Shown in pieces: positions 58,466-64,000 of a DNA stretch of 64,000 nt. Where the stretch lies: contig VZRG01003010.1 of NCBI GenBank assembly GCA_013397435.1, positions 1-64,000 of the forward strand. Reading direction: 5' to 3'. Source of the stretch: Erythrocercus mccallii. Its lineage: Eukaryota; Chordata; Aves; Passeriformes; Dicruridae. The notes under the pieces were generated by a model. It had not been told where the DNA came from. It saw nothing but the letters and a program-made list of their open reading frames with translations, and did no database searches. The first letter of the stretch is position 1. The number at the start of each line of letters is the position of its first letter. The translations under genes were made by a program, and so were the position numbers.

Positions 58466-59139
58466 GTATACTCTACAGTGTATTATAATGAGTTGGGAAG
58501 AGTAGTCTTTAATAAAGTGGCTTGACGGGAGCTTTGACCTTGCATATCATTGTTTATCAAAGCATACCCAAAGCTGACAAAAGGTAAGTGAACAACGGCT
58601 TGTAATTCCCTGCTCTGTCAATGTTTATTTGGAGCATGTTGTCATGAGAGTCTCGTGCACCTTGTGACAAAGGCCATTACTGGAAAGGTACCCTCCCTTG
58701 CACTTTGTGTAGCTGGTGAGTGTGGTTTTAACACAATTTGGCACAGGGGCTCCAAAGGTGACCTCAGATATACTCCTTGAGCCTTGAGTCATTTACCAGC
58801 ATGGTGATGTCATGTAATCATGAAGATATGTTACTGTCAAAGATCCTTCTTACCCCTTTATTAACTGAGAAATGAATGTGGTTTTTTTGCAAGGCACTTG
58901 TCAGTACTCATGAAGTTTGTGCTAGAATAAGTGGGTGGGAGCATTTTTGTTATGTGGAGTTTGTTTTGTGTACATTTTTGCTCCATGGGAGTTTCTGAAT
59001 TCAGATGGCAAATATGTTTGTAGTGTGCTGCTTATTTTAATTATACAACATGTCTGTTGGGGGAGAATATAGGGGATGGTTGGTTGGTTGTGCCATATTT
59101 GTGACACAAATATATGGATTTTTTTTTTTAAGGAGCACG

Positions 59140-59181
59140 AAGAACTTGGTTCTGGAAGGGAAGAACTTGGTTCTGGAAGGG
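59140..59181. repeat. Perfect tandem duplication, 2 x 21 bp
   Basis: Two identical 21-base units beginning AAGAACTTGG and ending TCTGGAAGGG lie head to tail, directly after a poly-T tract. Identity of the copies indicates a recent event, and allele length variation is likely. Confidence 0.9.
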
Positions 59182-62100
59182 AGAAGAAATAAAAACACCC
59201 TAACTTTGAAAATCAATATGTATTGTAGGGTTGGCACAACACTTAAAATATCCCTCAAAGAATGTGGCCAATGCAAGTACTCTCAGAGGGAAGGTGAAGT
59301 TTGGGTCAAATGAAACAATGTAAAGAATTTAATTTTAAAAACTTATTTAATTTTTGATTCAGAAGAGCTGATGCATTATCTCTCAGTGCTTTAGCCTGCC
59401 CTCAGGCTAGCCACCTGTCTTCTTGGAAACTAGGGGGCTGCCTGGGTACTAAGTTACAGCAAGGCTCTGCTTTAGTTGAGCAAGACCAGGACTGTGGATA
59501 TAATAAGCATTTTGGATGACTCATTTCAACATGATGAAGTTCTTTGTAGTTCCGCCTCCTGTATCTCATTCTTAAAATCCTCTGTGCTGTCTTAAGTGGT
59601 CTCTCTTGCTTATTTTCCTGAGCCTTTGAACAGGTCTCTATTTCGTGCTCAGTTGGCTGGCCTTGCTGGCAGACTTGTTAGATACTACTTAAGGGTTGTC
59701 ACTGATGTCCTTGCTCTATGTGTCCAGCAAGGAGCCTAGGATATGAGAGATTATGGGCAGCAGCTGTATATTTTCTGTCTCTATATGAGCCAAATATCCA
59801 TTTTATTTCACTCTGTATTTAGGAAGTCTGTTCCATTCCCTCCCTTACCCTACCTACCCCAAGACTCTTGCAGATTTTTGAAATTCTGGCCATGGAAAAA
59901 TATGTTTTTTATAAGCCTACTGTGCTATTGTGTTTTTATGTTGTTACTACTTGAGGTGCCAGTGTGGGTGGCATAGTAATTTATGGCATTTTGGGGTCAC
60001 TGTGATGGCAGAACATTTAGGTAGTATTGGTTGTTTTAGGTGATCTCTAAATGGTTACTGGGTACCCTCTTGATTTTCCTAACCTTCTGCCAGCAATGTC
60101 CTGTGTTTGTTTCTGTGTTTGGCTTTTAATGCTCTGTGTATTTTCACTTATTTTAAAAGCAAGATCCAGGGATGGGCCTGGAGACATGAGAAAGAAATGT
60201 GGTTAAAGGTCTAGGTTAAAATGTTAGATATTCTCAGTGCCTGAGGGGTAGAAACATAGATAGCCCAAACCAGGCTTCATGCTGACATAGAAGTACAGAG
60301 TTGACTCCTGTTCACCATGACCTTGCAGTGATAGAGGACTTGCGAATTTAACAAAACAGTTTGGTCTAAGCAGAATGTAAATACTTCTGTACTTGTGTTG
60401 ATAGTTGTTTAGCCTGTGGGTACATCTGTCTTCAAGTGTCCCTGCATTTACATGAAAAAAATATGTTAAGGTATTAAAATCAAGCAATTGAAAGTTAGGA
60501 GATGCTCCAATTTGGCTTTTGTTCAATCTTAATTCAGCATTCTTGTGCATATGCATTTTGAAGGGGATTTAGTTATGACATCATATCTTTCTATGGTGCA
60601 CTCCATGGAGTGTGCTCATGAAAACACAGATGAACTTGTACTTGCACCTCTGCTTACATGTACAAATACAGTTGAAATACCACAATTTAGCTAGTACTGA
60701 CTTCTTATCCTGCTGCTGTTGAAAATGGCGGAAGAACTCTCTCTGGATAGATAAAACACAGAGAAAGGGATTGCTCTCAAATCATCAGCACAGCCACTAC
60801 TTTGTAAAACTAGTAAAACTCAGCACAGTCTGAGTTTATAAAATTGTCTTGAAGGGAATTGAAATTTATTTTCACTATGGGTTTATTACAATTCTTGTCT
60901 TGTTTGTACCTCTATGCTGTAAGGGATGTAGGGTGGAGTGTATAAAAAAACAATTCCTCTTTGGGTAATCTAAATCATTACATAGTGAATCACAAACATA
61001 CTGTGTGCCCATAGTGTTGTCTTGCATCAAAGAAGGTTGTTGTCTGTAACACACTTCTATGTAGTTTGTTGGCTGCTCCATGGAGCACCCAATGTATTAT
61101 TTGTTGGCTATTCATTACTCCATCCAAATCTTCCCTAAAGAAAACCGGACAAAATCCAGAGATGATATAAACAACTGGAATAACCTGAAGAATGTTTGTA
61201 TTCTAAAGACTTTGTTTAGTCTGAAGAAGATTGTGGAGAGACATAATGGTGTACCTGGGCATCCAGGGCTGCAGCATATTTTCCATGTTCACTGAGTAGG
61301 CTGAAACGTTGGCAAAGCTAGATATTGGGAGAAATGTTTTAACAATCAGCACCAGTTTTACTGAGCACTCATTTTCTAGAGAATCTTTAGGATATCCATC
61401 ACTGGTACTTTTAAAGTTTAGACAAACAGGAATGATGTAGGTATGACTAGTTCATCCTGGCAGGTGAACTAGGTAATGCCTTGAGCACAGAAGTAATGCC
61501 TCCAGCACAGCCATTAGTGACTCTACAATGTTTCTAGTTTAATCAAATCCCAGTCCTGTATTGCACTGACCTCAGTGATCTGTCTTTTGTTTAGAATCTG
61601 AATACAATAAGATTTGGTATAGTGTTCTACCTTGTGAGTCACCCTCAGTGGTTTCACTATACACCCTCAGAGGTGTACTTCTGTTTGAAAAAAAAAAAAA
61701 GCTATTGAAATGCTTTCTAGACCCTGTCTAATCTGATTCTGGCTAGGAGCACTTCAGATCTTTAGGTCATGCTCAACATTGTTGAGCAATTGTGAGTCAG
61801 GCAACAAGGAGGCGTCTTGCTGAGATCACCATGTTTTTATTTTTTGGCACAGAAACTTCTTCAGCCCCCCTGCATTCTTGCTTCTCCACCACACAGAAAA
61901 TGACAGTTTTCCCAATCAAATGAAAGACCAGGAGCCCAGAGGGAGAAGCACCAACAGCACTGAGGAAAACCACCACCAACTAGGTTTCAGAGTAGCAGTA
62001 GACCTCTGAGGACCCCCATGAAATTTGTACCCATTTTGAAGAGCTAGACCACTAGTGTGGAAAAATGCCAATCACAAACCACAAAGTTTAGTAAACACTG

Positions 62101-64000
62101 GAAAAAACTGCTTTTTGAGTCTGAGATAAAGAGCATGAGGAGAGTGACACTGAACCACACACCTGGTCACCTTCAAATAGCAGTACCTCATGCATCTACT
62201 TCCACCTTTCATGTCTTTTCATGTTTCTCAGTTTACTAGAAGTATACATATTTTAGAATGTGGTTCTGCTACCCCACTGTTACTATTCACATGACATTTT
62301 TCAGAATTTTTGACTCCTTCTAGCTCATCTGTAGGGAAAAGGAATTCACAAATCAGTGGAAAAAGCAGTGATTTATGAGTGATGACGTAATGATACTTTT
62401 TTTCTTTTACTCTCAAGATCCCTTTATCTGCTTGCCAGAACTACAACATACTGCAGCAATTAAATAAATCCACAGCAAATCCACAGAGGAGAAAAGTGTA
62501 AGTGGAGAAGCAGGGATGGGCTGAGGAGGAGTTGTGTGAAAGGAAGAAGAGTCTTCCTCATAAGAGTCTCATGAAACCTACACCAAGTTAAAACTGTAAA
62601 CCTGCTTTAACCTAAGCCACAGTCAATAAAAGGCAGGTGGTGCTTTGCTGCTGAAGTGAGCAGCTGATAAAATGCAAGCTGTGATTTCGCCAATGCATTC
62701 TGCACATGTCAGTTTCAGATGGTTTCGATTACCTCAGTTTAGTTGACATTATGTAATTATCACAATGTAGATAAGTCCTGTAGGGATTGATGAACTCTGA
62801 AAATTGTTGATGGTTTCTTGAACTTTGAGTTTGCCCAAGCAGTAATGCCATTCTCAGTTGTGAATGAGTCAGCATCCCTTTAATGGCAACAATGAAATCC
62901 TGTGCACACCGATTAAGTGCTTGCTAATGCTAGAATCTGCCTAATCAGATAATGTTTTTAGATTCCAAATGATACTTGCAAAGAATAAAATAGAAATTCT
63001 GAGAGCTTCGTGGAAGATCTCTCTGCCAAGATTTCAGTTCAGCTGAACAGATTAACATGTGACATTCATTTATGACAAAGCTGACTGATGTAAAAATTGG
63101 ATGAACAACATGAACATTGTAAAATAAAGGAGGGCTTAAGGAGAAAATTTCTAAATCTAAAAACTCTCCTATTCTGGACAGTTTTTGTAATTTCTTCATC
63201 AATTTTCTATTTTTAGGACCTGTCTCTTACCCATCTTTGAAAATTGATATTGTAATAATTAAAAGTAATAATTTTTAGGAAAATATTATGTATTGAATCA
63301 CAATATGATGTTTTAAAATGGAATGAGTCTAAGGTTTGTACTGTATCTGATTATTTTCCCTTTTTTATTCTGCAGCCTTTGGAAGTTTATGATAGCTGCT
63401 AGTATGAATTGCCCTGTAAGTTGCAGGTATGGATTACCACATTTTGGCCACATCTTCTAACCAACTGGGAAAATTTTAACAGAATCATGCATTTACTTCT
63501 GACTGTAAATTTGACCTGACTATTTAGCTGGTATGTCAGCATATCCATATGTTCTTAATTTGCCAGTGATCTAAATAAGATATGAACAATTGTAATTTTT
63601 CTAGTCATCATGATAGTGAAATATTGCAACTGCCATCTGGGAGAAGGATGGGGGAAAAGAAAAATACTTGAAAGGCCATAGATTATTTTTTTTTTCACAA
63701 TATGCATCGACTTGTACTATCCCATACTATCCCTGTGAATTGATCCATAGGCTGGGAAAACTAGACAAGAATCATGGCGTAGTTATCCAAAAAGAAGCAG
63801 AATTTTAATAGCATCAGTTCTCCAGTTTAGTTGATGTCATGCCTGTGTTGATATAAAAGAGAGAGTGTTTCAGATATGTGCTTAAAAAGTCCAAGGGCAA
63901 GGAGTGGGTCAAGCAGTTCACGTGACAACAGTTCTGGTTTATGATATTTAAAGGATGCATGATATTAGAGTTCAAAAGGCAAGTAGAAGAAATTATGGTT

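Larger units (their letters stand above)
57831..64000. other. Distal upstream flank of F2RL1, no gene recognised
   Basis: In vertebrate synteny the next gene on this side would be F2R, but no part of it was found. Contents seen are an AT-rich simple-repeat tract (58383-58465), a perfect 2 x 21 bp duplication (59140-59181), and a GAAAATGGCGGAAG sequence at 60721-60734 resembling overlapping YY1 and ETS sites. Short open frames lack recognisable domains. Confidence 0.45.

Noticed and set aside
61797..61979. Minus-strand frame with a hydrophobic start (MVVVFLSAVGASPSGLLVF...)
   Set aside because: It looks like a small membrane protein at first, but it is only 60 codons, has no recognised family, and has no flanking exon or promoter signal. 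Kept only as something to test by BLASTP.
1..64000. Prokaryotic-style systems: operons, CRISPR arrays, insertion sequences, phage
   Set aside because: The window is clearly vertebrate nuclear DNA with intron-containing genes and CR1 LINEs. No regularly spaced direct repeats or compact gene clusters are present.

Overview
This is about 64 kb of vertebrate nuclear DNA, most likely from a songbird. Three protein-coding genes can be rebuilt exon by exon with matching splice phases, GT/AG junctions and full-length products. All three lie on the minus strand. From right to left, which is the direction of transcription, they are F2RL1 (protease-activated receptor 2, 2 coding exons, 389 aa), S100Z (EF-hand calcium-binding protein, 2 coding exons, 99 aa) and CRHBP (corticotropin-releasing hormone binding protein, 7 coding exons, 322 aa). 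F2RL1 - S100Z - CRHBP is the vertebrate order known from human chromosome 5q13, so this is an ordinary conserved synteny block read in reverse.

The bird assignment rests on the many CR1 LINE fragments, with their typical 3' ends in both orientations, and on the lack of mammalian-type Alu or L1. The songbird assignment rests on one element near 2.47-2.61 kb that has a tRNA-Ile-like head joined to a CR1-type tail, the architecture described for the zebra finch SINE TguSINE1.

Layout: 1-7.4 kb is downstream flank of CRHBP, with a pentanucleotide array inside a CR1 fragment, a long CR1, the SINE and another CR1. CRHBP occupies 7.43-15.71 kb, with a TATA box at 15.81 kb. 15.8-27.3 kb is intergenic. 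S100Z coding exons lie at 27.33-28.84 kb. 28.9-49.9 kb is intergenic, with several CR1 copies, some very old. F2RL1 occupies 49.90-55.02 kb, with exon 1 inside a CpG island (about 54.65-55.52 kb). 55.5-64 kb is upstream flank with two CR1 fragments and short tandem repeats.

The genes do not form one pathway. F2RL1 encodes a cell-surface receptor activated by serine proteases, S100Z a small intracellular calcium sensor, and CRHBP a secreted protein that sequesters CRH and urocortin-family peptides. I found no novel multi-gene system. The points most worth checking are the tethered ligand of this PAR2 (SFIG rather than the mammalian SLIG), a Pro-Ala pair where human CRHBP has its reported Ser-Ala cleavage site, a pair of competing acceptors at CRHBP exon 6, and a G-quadruplex motif in CRHBP intron 4.
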